Assembly: GCF_002727125.1 (NCBI RefSeq) | Contig: NZ_NHOA01000113.1 | Coordinates: 1 to 64,000 of the forward strand | Reading direction: 5' to 3' | DNA: 64,000 nt | Source of the DNA: Halorubrum persicum | GTDB lineage: Archaea > Halobacteriota > Halobacteria > Halobacteriales > Haloferacaceae | Shown: piece by piece, positions 1 through 7,690 of the stretch | Numbering within the stretch: position 1 is the first letter of the stretch | Layout of the letters: each line of letters starts with the position of its first letter | The notes under the pieces: model-generated | What the model saw: only the letters and a program-made list of their open reading frames with translations | Told to the model about the DNA's origin: nothing | The model's database searches: none | Made by a program: the position numbers and the translations under genes

Positions 1-2
1 GT

Positions 3-407
3 TCCGAACCCGTCGAAGCACATCTCTACGACCTCTTTGAGTACCACGACGATCTCGTCGGATCTTCCCACTACGCGAGCAACGGGATTCTGTTCATGAC
101 GTACTACTTCGACCAGTTTGAGGAGGACGGACAGGCGCAGATAAGCGACGCAAGCGATACAAAACGCCCGGAGCTGCTCGCAGACCTCGCCACTGACGTT
201 GACGAGTACACACAACTGGCGAACAAAATCGCTGACGACTGCGACGCGGTCGCTCCAGACATCCCTACCGACTGGGAAGATCGTGCTCTCTCGGAGGTGA
301 CGACCGCTGGCTACCAGCCGAACCACAAGCACGGCGTCGCGATCAATATCAAGCCGCTCGCGGAGAAGGACATCGTACCGGAGGTTGTCGAGGACAGGGT
401 GCTCTGA
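3..407 (+). CDS. pglX: BREX PglX-type DNA methyltransferase, C-terminal fragment (gene enters from the left edge)
   Basis: The reading frame is open from the window edge and ends 3 nt before pglZ, so the start lies outside. The last residues (YQPNHKHGVAINIKPLAEKD followed by a VL ending) resemble the usual end of BREX PglX/BrxX adenine-specific methyltransferases, where the chain finishes with a conserved 'GV-x-N-I-x-P-L' segment. Known role of the family: modifies host DNA at a non-palindromic site so that the BREX system spares it. The catalytic motifs are outside the window, so the identification rests on this tail and on the adjacent pglZ. The next gene starts almost at once, which suggests one transcript. 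Confidence 0.72.
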   Translation, partial: SEPVEAHLYDLFEYHDDLVGSSHYASNGILFMTYYFDQFEEDGQAQISDASDTKRPELLADLATDVDEYTQLANKIADDCDAVAPDIPTDWEDRALSEVTTAGYQPNHKHGVAINIKPLAEKDIVPEVVEDRVL

Positions 408-410
408 AAG

Positions 411-2603
411 ATGCAAGCGAAACAAACCCTCCCCGACGCCGCGAAAGACGTCATCCGAAGCGAGTTCGACCGAGCCGAGTCGTCCGACCCGATCGTCCTC
501 TGGTGGGACGACGGGAACTATCTTGAGGACATCATTGAGCAGGCCTGTGATGAACTCGGCGTTCACTTGAAAGTCGCTGAGGAGACGCCGCTGGAACTCC
601 GTGCCGATCCAGTCGACGGCGAACAGGTCTGGTACGTCCCACACGTCAAGGAGCCCGAAGACGCCGAGGGCAACTTCGACTGGTTCCGCGACGTCGAGCA
701 CACGGGCGGCGAGGTGGAGCTGAGCATCGAAGACCTCACCGTCCACGCGTTCGAGCGCGGGCAACTCAATGCGTGGGAGCTGAAAGCCGCGACGCAGGCG
801 GACGACCCCGCAAAGCGCCGCGAGATCGCGCGGATTCTCCACGACCAGCTCACCGGCGGACAGCTCCCGACGCTCGAGCAACTCCGCACGCAGATCGTTA
901 CCGGCGGCTATACTGACCCGGTCGTATTCGTGCTCGAGAACGGCTGGGGTGACATCGACGACAGTCCCGACACTATCGAGCAGATGCAGGACTTGCTGAC
1001 CAGCGAGGGCGTCGACGCGGTCGCCGGCGAGGATGACCCCGCGGGGATCGTCGCGGCGACGCGTCAGTGGGCTGTCGCCGAGTGGCTGATCCACGCCGGC
1101 GTCGACGCCGAGCGCTTCCCGACCGAGTTCCGCGCCAAGACGGCCGGCGCTCACGACCTCCCCGAGCTCAAGTCGCTGTTGAACACCACCACCTCGGCCA
1201 GCCTGCTCGCCGACCGCTACCTCGGTGAGGCGAGCTGGCCCGACGTCGTCACAGACGTTGATGACCCGTGGGAACTCGCGGACTGTATCGTCGACGCCGC
1301 GCTCGAGCGTCGCCTCTGGGAGGCATGGCACGCCTCGTTCGACGCCGGCAACTATGAGACGTGTCTCGAGCGCGCTGAGAAGCGGCACGATGCGCTTGTT
1401 GGGAGCGAGGACTTCCGTGGCACCTACCGCGGCGGCTACGGCCCGGACAGCCCGTGGACGCAGACATGGGCACAGGCCACGGAGGTTGCCCGCCTTGCGC
1501 ACCAACTCGACACGTGGGACGAGAGCGCCACCGACGACGTCGTCTCGCTGTACGCCGACCCGGATGACGGGACGTGGCAGATCGACAACGCGGTGCTGAA
1601 CCTCGTCGTCGCCGGCGAGCCCGAGTCTGGCCTCCCCGACGATCATCCGGCTGCCGATACGCTTGATGATCTCCGCACCCAACTCCAGTCGGAATACGTC
1701 GGATATCTCGAAGACCTTGGCGATCTCGTTATAGAGACTGTTGAGGCTGGTGCGCCGTTCGTCGACGAGGATCACTCCTACCAGTTCTTCACGAAGGAGT
1801 CCGACGGGCTCGAAAGCGGCCAGACGGTCGCCCTGTTCGTCATCGACGCGCTCCGCCTCGATCTCGCCCGCCGGCTCGCAGACGAGTTGCGCAACTACGT
1901 CGCGACCCTCTCTGCCGACGCCCCCGAGTTTGCCGTCGACGAAGACGTCTGGCTCGGGACGCTCCCCTCAGAGACCGAGTTCGGGAAGGCCGCACTCACG
2001 CCGGGTGAGATCCAGATGTTCGATGTGTCGTTGGTCGATGGCGAGTTACAGCCGCTGCGAAACAACCGCCGGGTGACGGTCAACCGCCGTGAGTCACTGT
2101 TGGGCGGTGACGGCTGGACGGTCACTCGCGAAGAAGATGAGGGCTGGCAGTCGACACGAGTCGCCTATTTCAAGAACGATCTTGACAACATTGGCGAGAA
2201 GAAACTCAGCGATCTTGAGGCGATGCTGGCGCGACGTGTCGACTCGCTTGCAGAGTTCATCGGCACGAAACTCGAACAAGGCGAGTGGGATCAGGCCTAC
2301 GTGCTGACTGACCACGGGTTCGTGCTGCTCCCGGACAACGCGTCGCCGGAGAAAATTTCGCGACCGGCAGAGGCATCCGACTCCGGCCGCCGGTGGATCG
2401 CCGGCGAGGATGTGGATGAGGATTCGCCCGGCGTGTTGCTCGATGCCAGCTCGCGATTAGGGTATCTCGATGCTAACGTTAGCATCCTTGCGAGCCCGCT
2501 CAAGCGGTTCAAAAAGCAGGGGTTGGGTGACGCACGATTCTACCACGGCGGCCTACTCCCACAAGAGTTCGTGCTCGACTTCATCAGTATCACGCAAGGG
2601 TGA
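411..2603 (+). CDS. pglZ: PglZ, alkaline-phosphatase-superfamily BREX protein
   Basis: A 730-residue protein. The C-terminal half carries the PglZ-type phosphatase fold: LFVIDALRLD with a metal-type Asp near residue 479, GTLPSETEFGKAAL with the expected Thr/Ser region, and LTDHGF with Asp634-His635. The N-terminal half is a poorly conserved helical region, as in other PglZ proteins. PglZ is a core component of every BREX system and acts with PglX and the BrxC ATPase in phage exclusion. The ATG at 411 follows the pglX stop by 3 nt. In haloarchaea the type 5 BREX arrangement includes PglX, PglZ and the helicase BrxHII, and a BrxHII-like gene lies at 7691. BrxA, BrxB and BrxC would be expected to the left, outside the window. 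Confidence 0.9.
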   Translation: MQAKQTLPDAAKDVIRSEFDRAESSDPIVLWWDDGNYLEDIIEQACDELGVHLKVAEETPLELRADPVDGEQVWYVPHVKEPEDAEGNFDWFRDVEHTGGEVELSIEDLTVHAFERGQLNAWELKAATQADDPAKRREIARILHDQLTGGQLPTLEQLRTQIVTGGYTDPVVFVLENGWGDIDDSPDTIEQMQDLLTSEGVDAVAGEDDPAGIVAATRQWAVAEWLIHAGVDAERFPTEFRAKTAGAHDLPELKSLLNTTTSASLLADRYLGEASWPDVVTDVDDPWELADCIVDAALERRLWEAWHASFDAGNYETCLERAEKRHDALVGSEDFRGTYRGGYGPDSPWTQTWAQATEVARLAHQLDTWDESATDDVVSLYADPDDGTWQIDNAVLNLVVAGEPESGLPDDHPAADTLDDLRTQLQSEYVGYLEDLGDLVIETVEAGAPFVDEDHSYQFFTKESDGLESGQTVALFVIDALRLDLARRLADELRNYVATLSADAPEFAVDEDVWLGTLPSETEFGKAALTPGEIQMFDVSLVDGELQPLRNNRRVTVNRRESLLGGDGWTVTREEDEGWQSTRVAYFKNDLDNIGEKKLSDLEAMLARRVDSLAEFIGTKLEQGEWDQAYVLTDHGFVLLPDNASPEKISRPAEASDSGRRWIAGEDVDEDSPGVLLDASSRLGYLDANVSILASPLKRFKKQGLGDARFYHGGLLPQEFVLDFISITQG

Positions 2604-2631
2604 CACTGCGCGCGTCGGTCGCCAGAAGAGG

Positions 2632-3912
2632 TCACTCCTCGCGGAGGTTCTCGGTGGCCTCGGCGACAATCTCGTCGATGATTTCGGCGAGCGGTTGATG
2701 CTCAGCGAACGCTGTGGCAAGCGTCTCGAAGTAGCTCTCTGGGAGATCTGACTGGTCGACGTCGTACGTTTTCTCCGTGTAATCCTTCTTCTGCCCCTTG
2801 TTCGTGATTCCAGCATCGTTGAGGGGCGTTTCAAGCCGATCTTGCCACCGATCGGTGTTGTAGAGTCGGTAGAACTCGTCTCGTAGGTCGACCCTCGTTG
2901 GACTCCGAAGTATGAACGTGAGCTCTCCACGGCTGAACGATTCTCGCTTGCGAATGAGGTGGACAAAATGTACCCGGAATCCGGTTGAACCGTGAGTATC
3001 CGTGTGATCTATCGTCGGTTCGAGATTGTCGTCGTCAAGGTACCAGCCGTCCTTGAACAAACAACCCCACTTTCCGTGGTCTGGACGGGTGTGCCACTCC
3101 TCAGTCCATAGTTCCCCGTCAACGTGAGCTTTGAACAGTTCCGGCCAGTCTTCGATCGCACGCTCCCGAAGGGATTCCGCGGCGTCAAGCAACCTGTCGA
3201 TATCGTCTCGATACTCTCCGAGTAACTGGATTTTCTCCTTCTGGGTTTCGGTGAAGTCGTCGCTTTCCATAGTGGTCACCTGAGTGATCGTCGATAGGAA
3301 CTCTCGCAGTTGGCTGACGCTCCGTTCCAGATAGCGCCCGTGTGAGCGCTCAAGTACCGTCTCAAAACTATCGATGACGTGACGCCAATACAAGTCATCG
3401 AACGCGTCCGCGTTGGAGTTCGGTGCGTACTTTTTCGAGAGGAATACGTAATGGTGCCCATCGTCAGGATACGTGTCCTTCCCCTCATTTCCGATGTGTG
3501 TGTCATCGACGTATCGGGTCGTCTGTTGGTCACCTTCGGTGGAGTCGACCTTTGATTCAATACAGAGGAACCAGTCTCCCGGGACACGGAGCACAATATC
3601 AGGACGGTTGTTATCCGGGGATGTGACTTCGGTCTCCACCTCGATATTCTCGAGATGGCGATGGTAGTACTCGAACGAGGAGTCCGCTTCCTGTTGGACT
3701 CTGTCTAAGAAACTCGTCAGAAGGTCGGTTCCGAACCCGTGTGGCTGATCAGGATCAAGGAAGTACGCCAACAGCGTATTCCACGTCTGTTCCGATCTCG
3801 CTGATCCGAGAATTCGAAGTGTTGCCTTCGGCGGCTCGGAGACATCTGGCAATGCCTCGAGTGACGTTCGGAGCTCACGAAGCCGCTCTTCTAGCTCCCC
3901 GACAGTCACCAT
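2632..3912 (-). CDS. PD-(D/E)XK superfamily nuclease-like protein
   Basis: A 426-residue protein. A nuclease core is visible in the N-terminal third: NRPDIVLRV with Asp105 and CIESKVDSTEGDQQ with Glu119 and Lys121, followed by the Gln-rich helix usual in this fold. The C-terminal 250 residues are a wHTH-poor region I do not recognise. I prefer the ATG at 3912 over one 51 nt upstream because an AT-rich TATA-like stretch sits at about 3936-3945, 25-30 nt upstream, which fits a leaderless transcript. It is convergent with pglZ and only 28 nt away, so it is probably an accessory or passenger nuclease in the defence island. The substrate is unknown. Confidence 0.78.
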   Translation of the reverse strand: MVTVGELEERLRELRTSLEALPDVSEPPKATLRILGSARSEQTWNTLLAYFLDPDQPHGFGTDLLTSFLDRVQQEADSSFEYYHRHLENIEVETEVTSPDNNRPDIVLRVPGDWFLCIESKVDSTEGDQQTTRYVDDTHIGNEGKDTYPDDGHHYVFLSKKYAPNSNADAFDDLYWRHVIDSFETVLERSHGRYLERSVSQLREFLSTITQVTTMESDDFTETQKEKIQLLGEYRDDIDRLLDAAESLRERAIEDWPELFKAHVDGELWTEEWHTRPDHGKWGCLFKDGWYLDDDNLEPTIDHTDTHGSTGFRVHFVHLIRKRESFSRGELTFILRSPTRVDLRDEFYRLYNTDRWQDRLETPLNDAGITNKGQKKDYTEKTYDVDQSDLPESYFETLATAFAEHQPLAEIIDEIVAEATENLREE

Positions 3913-4066
3913 TATGCGGCTATCAGAGCGAACCAGTATAATTAGTGGGGGAAGATTACCCAACTGACCGGGATATCTATCCTACTAATGGTTGGTCGAG
4001 CACGGTTGCAGTGCCTGCCGTGCGTGGTTCGAGAACTACCACAGACTGGTCCGGCTCGGTCTATTC

Positions 4067-4108
4067 TTAACCAACAACTACCCGGCATCTACACCCTTTG
4101 TTGGTTAA
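4067..4108. repeat. 42-bp palindrome with TTAACCAACAA arms, copy 1
   Basis: Left arm TTAACCAACAA (4067-4077) and its perfect inverse at 4098-4108 are separated by 20 unrelated bases. The same arms with almost the same spacing occur at 22666, 27124 and 58003. The centre is not conserved, so the arms and their spacing look like the functional part. It lies upstream of the reversed nuclease gene and of the broken channel gene. Confidence 0.8.
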
Positions 4109-4246
4109 TGTACTCTCATGCCCCAGCCTGTCCAGTCGACGTTTCGTCGGTCACGAGTGAGTAATGGACCTCGATGTCGTTGTATTGTGCGACCGGACGC
4201 TTTGGAACGCCTCCATGGACCAGTTCGATGACGCCAAGCCCGGGGA

Positions 4247-4686
4247 GTTCGTTTCTTCCGACTGCTGAAGTTCGCGCGATACTCTACTGCGATACAGACG
4301 CTCGGTTGGGCCTCCAAAGACCGGAAAGAGAAATTGGTCATCGCCTTGTTCACTAGTGGGCTGCTGCTCGTCGTCTCAAGCTCGGTAATGTACTTTATCG
4401 AGAATGTGGCTCGGCCGGGGGGGGGTTCTTGTCAATCCCTGTGACGACGTGGTGGGGCGTCGCCGCGCTCACGACCGTTGGCTACGGCGACATGTATCCT
4501 GACACAATTGCCGGCCAGTTCGTCGGTGCGATCACGCCGATCCTCGGAATCGGGATGCTTGCGCTGCCGGCGTCGACCCTCACGGCGGGGTTCATCGAGG
4601 AGGTAGAGAACGAACTCGACGAGCGAACGCAGTGTCCGCACTGTGGGAAGACCGTTCAGCTCAAAGACTTGGACGAGGTCGAGTAG
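4247..4686 (+). pseudogene. Broken voltage-gated-type K+ channel gene
   Basis: Two adjacent frames together read as the end of an archaeal K+ channel. The first gives VRFFRLLKFARYS (S4-S5-like), then a transmembrane helix ending VMYFIENVARPGGG. The second gives IPVTTWWGVAALTTVGYGD (pore helix and selectivity filter), the last helix, and a CPHCGKTV zinc-like tail. The switch falls at a run of about ten G at 4419-4428, so a G-tract indel is the likely break. The voltage-sensor N-terminus cannot be traced upstream. A start inside the second frame would give only a pore fragment, so I treat the locus as decayed. Confidence 0.8.
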
Positions 4687-4695
4687 CGAAAGTGG

Positions 4696-5190
4696 TCAGA
4701 CCGGTAGTGCAGCGCCGGCGACGACGGCGGCCGCGACGACGATGCCGCCGAGGCCGAGCATCGCATAGTTCGCGATCGGGTTCGCAGCCTTGAACAGATC
4801 GAGTGTGTAGTTGTCGTCTCTCAGCGGTGCGAACGGCTCGACGCCCATCGGAGTGAGTGCGTCAGCGAGTAGGTGTGAAATAATCGTCAGTGTGCCGAAA
4901 CCGAAAGCAAGGAGACCGAACAGCACGCCGCGGAGAATACTCTCCTGTATCCCGAGGAGAGCGCCGGTGAGCCCGAACACAGCGCCCACTACGAGTGCGA
5001 ACCAGACAGTGTGAGTTATTCCACGGTGCTTCACCAGTGGTACCTTCATATCTAGGTCTGGAACCATCGCCATTGATCCGACGGCTGCAGCGCCGATGAA
5101 GGCCATCTCAACTGATGTGAGCGCGGAGAGAACAAACCCAAACGGTGCGTACACGAGCAGCGACGCGCCGATGTGGCCTTTCTGGTGCAT
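4696..5190 (-). CDS. YdjM/DUF457-family membrane-bound metal-dependent hydrolase-like protein
   Basis: A 164-residue multi-pass membrane protein starting MHQKGHIGASLLVYAPFGF. The family's metal-type residues are visible: HIG near the start, PDLDMKVP, HRGITHT and SHLLADALTP. Four to five hydrophobic helices are present. I chose the ATG at 5190 because the reading frame further upstream is basic and unlike the rest. It is convergent with the channel remnant, whose stop is 10 nt away. A frameshifted paralogue is at 40784-41280; the two share the HLLADALTPMG region and the tail NPIANYA. The YdjM family is often linked to membrane phospholipid or regulatory hydrolysis, but the reaction here is unknown. 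Confidence 0.85.
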   Translation of the reverse strand: MHQKGHIGASLLVYAPFGFVLSALTSVEMAFIGAAAVGSMAMVPDLDMKVPLVKHRGITHTVWFALVVGAVFGLTGALLGIQESILRGVLFGLLAFGFGTLTIISHLLADALTPMGVEPFAPLRDDNYTLDLFKAANPIANYAMLGLGGIVVAAAVVAGAALPV

Positions 5191-5499
5191 ACGTAGATCT
5201 TGTCGACTTCCTGTAAGACTATTACGAGTATTCAGTCTTCGACACGCACTCCTACGCGAATTTGCGTGTCTTCTCAACGACAGAGTATTCGACCATGTTG
5301 CGGACACTTGAGAAGATTCATCCACCGCTCAACACAGGGGCCTCACGAATCGCTCAGTATAGGCGATCTACATACCGACACGCAGTACGGATCTACCTAC
5401 ATTGTGTCAGAAACCCCGTGAGAGATACAGAGGTTGTAGTCGTCACAAGAACTATCTTACATTCTCCATCTGTATCCCGAACCACCCGATAGAATGTGC
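5191..5499. other. Intergenic stretch, no gene seen
   Basis: This 309-bp stretch lies upstream of the YdjM-like gene and downstream of the peptidase gene. Short open frames on the plus strand here are basic and Ser/Arg-rich, unlike haloarchaeal protein. I see no hairpin or repeat I would defend. Confidence 0.5.
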
Positions 5500-6123
5500 C
5501 TACGAATTAAGCATATCGTGTAATTTTACGGTCTGTTTCGGGTGGTTGTATAGGATTTTGCGCACGATCCGACCAGTAATTGTACTGTCTCCTTGTCCCA
5601 ACAACTCTCGATAACCTTCGATAAAGTGTTCTTCACCAAGTTTCTGTAGGGACTGATAGTCTGCTATAATTTCTTCTACTCGGATAGCAATCAAAAATGC
5701 AACAAACGGCATGGTCAAAGAACCTATAGTATCGATCAACATGGCTGCTGATAATCCTCCGAAGCCGGTTTCAAGTATCAATTGTCCTTTTTGATACGTG
5801 ACGATGAGTAGAATAATAAGTAGCGCATAGATGATGCCCTTCCAAATAATGTTCCTGTTTTTATGGCTCTCTTCGTGGGTTAAAAGGAGCTGTTGGGCTT
5901 GAACAGAGAGACCCTCGGTCCAATGTAGGTTCCATATGATTGTACCAAATGGAGTTGCTTGTGCTAATCCCGGACTGTCTTTGTCGAATGTATATACTCT
6001 GATAGTCTTGTGGGGGAGTGTGATTTCTTTTTGTCCTTTCAGAGTTGTTCGTTTTGTAAATAGTACAAATACCCATGTTAGTACATATTTTATTTGCTCT
6101 ATGCCTCTCAACACGAGATTCAT
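5500..6123 (-). CDS. M48/M56-like membrane zinc metallopeptidase
   Basis: A 207-residue protein with an HExxH zinc motif in LLLTHEESHKNRN (His83-Glu84, His87) and a downstream Glu-rich helix, IRVEEIIADYQSL, in the place where M48/M56 peptidases supply the third ligand. Two hydrophobic segments (about 95-112 and 125-147) follow the motif. This is the layout of small membrane peptidases of the M48/M56 type. The gene is AT-rich and uses A/T-ending codons, unlike the GC-rich genes around it, which suggests recent acquisition. It sits alone between convergent and divergent neighbours inside the stretch that splits the BREX genes. The substrate is unknown. Confidence 0.72.
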   Translation of the reverse strand: MNLVLRGIEQIKYVLTWVFVLFTKRTTLKGQKEITLPHKTIRVYTFDKDSPGLAQATPFGTIIWNLHWTEGLSVQAQQLLLTHEESHKNRNIIWKGIIYALLIILLIVTYQKGQLILETGFGGLSAAMLIDTIGSLTMPFVAFLIAIRVEEIIADYQSLQKLGEEHFIEGYRELLGQGDSTITGRIVRKILYNHPKQTVKLHDMLNS

Positions 6124-6554
6124 ATTCGGACAAATATCTTAGAATACAAATCATTTCTGGAAGTGATAATCGTTTAAAAGCCAATGGAAACCACGGCTGC
6201 GATGGCGGCCCCACGGCGACCCACCGCACGACTATTGGCACACCTCCTTGAGCTGGTAGAACCCTCAACGCTCAATACGCAGGCGAATTCTACCGGCTAA
6301 TTCAGGATATAGACGGAGAAAATAACATTGTTCAGGTGTTGACTACACCCTCTGTATCTCGCACGCCGTTTTTATCAGATTCAGATGATTTCAGCAAGTC
6401 AATCGCAGTGTAACCAACATCTGCCGCAGCTACAATAGACTATGATGAACTTGATATCTGGTGATTGAGGATTGGTTTCTCGAATGAATTCTGTAGAGAA
6501 TGTATAGCTTGTCAACCCTATAGATATTTTATCAAGCAGAGATTAGTTGAGCTA
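6124..6554. other. Intergenic stretch with a possible short gene remnant
   Basis: There is no convincing gene. A GC-rich patch at about 6185-6300 reads MAAPRRPTARLLAHLLELVE on the plus strand and stops after about 32 codons; it differs in composition from the AT-rich flanks and may be a fragment of an inserted gene. An AT-rich TATA-like run at 6521-6532 precedes the pilin gene. Confidence 0.4.
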
Positions 6555-7073
6555 ATGAGTAAGGATGACCGCGCTGTTACTCCTGTCATCGCAACAATTC
6601 TCATGGTCGCGGTTGTGGTCGTTTTAGCAACAACCATTTCTGTATACTTCTACGATCTTAGCAACACTATAGAACCAGCCCCAAACGCCGCATTTGAGCA
6701 ACAACTGCTTGACGAAAGTGGTCCTAATGAGCGTCTTGAGGTTACCCTCACACATGGAGGTGGAATCCGTGCAAACCGGGTGCTGATCGTCGCAACAGAG
6801 CCAGTCGATATTGGTGGCCCAGATACGCCTCCAAATAGTGGGTTCGCAACGGTCGGCGAGAAATTGACCGAAGGGGAGGACCAGTCTGGCGTTGGTAACT
6901 ATTGGACAGCGGGGGAGACCATAAAACTCGGTCGCGAAGGAGACTTGTCTGGGATCACAATTCGCATAGTCTGGAACCCAACAGAGGTGAAAAAAGATGG
7001 CGCAGGTGGAACAGAACCAAGCGAAGTAATCGGCGAAAACGCTGCAGTAATTTGGGAACACACTGTTGAATAG
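6555..7073 (+). CDS. Archaeal type IV pilin (Pilin_N domain)
   Basis: A 172-residue protein whose N-terminus is the haloarchaeal pilin signature: short charged leader SKDDRAVTPVIATILMVA followed by a hydrophobic helix. Known processing of the family is cleavage by the prepilin peptidase PibD just before the hydrophobic stretch, after which the helix packs into the pilus core. The remainder is a polar, Gly-rich extracellular domain with no cysteines. I place the start at the ATG at 6555; a longer frame upstream adds a Cys-rich segment that does not fit. A small hairpin at the stop codon probably ends transcription. Confidence 0.88.
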   Translation: MSKDDRAVTPVIATILMVAVVVVLATTISVYFYDLSNTIEPAPNAAFEQQLLDESGPNERLEVTLTHGGGIRANRVLIVATEPVDIGGPDTPPNSGFATVGEKLTEGEDQSGVGNYWTAGETIKLGREGDLSGITIRIVWNPTEVKKDGAGGTEPSEVIGENAAVIWEHTVE

Positions 7074-7090
7074 GTGCCTTATTGGCACCT
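7072..7090. terminator. Hairpin at the pilin stop codon
   Basis: Arms AGGTGCC and GGCACCT with a 5-nt loop overlap the TAG stop at 7071-7073. No long T-run follows, so termination is an inference. Confidence 0.45.
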
Positions 7091-7277
7091 GCGGATCCTG
7101 ACGACGACCGATCGCACAATACAGGCATCGGGTCGACGGATCACCTACTGGATATACTGCGGTTCGTCCGGAGGGGGGCGGGTGCGTCTTCGGATAATTT
7201 ATTAAAATAAGTACAGTAAGATAGAGGATAACCACATATTTGTGAGCATTTATAAAGTCAGGCTGTGATAGAGTGTC

Positions 7278-7418
7278 ATGGGAGTGTTAGATATTCTTGA
7301 AGATGACATGACGGTAAAGCAAATGGGAGCTATCATGATTCTTTACATGGTGGCTCTGGCGATTTTTGGAGTAGTAGCAGTTATTGTGATACACGGTCTC
7401 GGATGGCAATGGCTCTAG
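7278..7418 (+). CDS. Small single-pass membrane protein (46 aa)
   Basis: The ATG at 7278 opens a 46-codon frame reading MGVLDILEDDMTVKQMGAIM, then a 20-residue hydrophobic helix ending GLGWQWL. A TATA-like TTTATAAAG at 7249-7257 is about 25 nt upstream, which fits a leaderless small gene. An acidic amphipathic head followed by one helix is a common plan for haloarchaeal small membrane proteins. It stands alone between the pilin and the helicase gene. Its function is unknown. Confidence 0.6.
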   Translation: MGVLDILEDDMTVKQMGAIMILYMVALAIFGVVAVIVIHGLGWQWL

Positions 7419-7690
7419 AAAATCGCTGTAAGCTGGTAGGGTGAATTATTAAATCAGAATGACTGAAGCAGGAAACCAACGATAATCTACGTCCGAAATA
7501 CTTTGATTGACAAGCATCCCCATTCTGACGTATAATTCAAACTTAACAGTGTGAAAAGAGCCCGTGAGAATGGTTCTATAACATCCTTGTCATCGTGCGT
7601 TGTCTGTTCACCCGTCTATCCACTACTGAGGAATTCGACAGAGCCACGAACATTCAAGACGCCGTCACCCGTTGCAGCCACTATCAGTTA

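Noticed and set aside
4105-4356. Small open frames on both strands over the channel remnant
   Set aside because: They are basic and Ser/Arg-rich, unlike haloarchaeal proteins, and the K+ channel reading explains the sequence.
5333-5346. A 14-bp word (AACACAGGGGCCTC) also present near 23169
   Set aside because: The match is short and the flanks differ; it may be chance in a 64-kb window.
6624-7235. A minus-strand frame over the pilin gene
   Set aside because: It is Cys/Pro/Arg-rich and antisense to a clear pilin.
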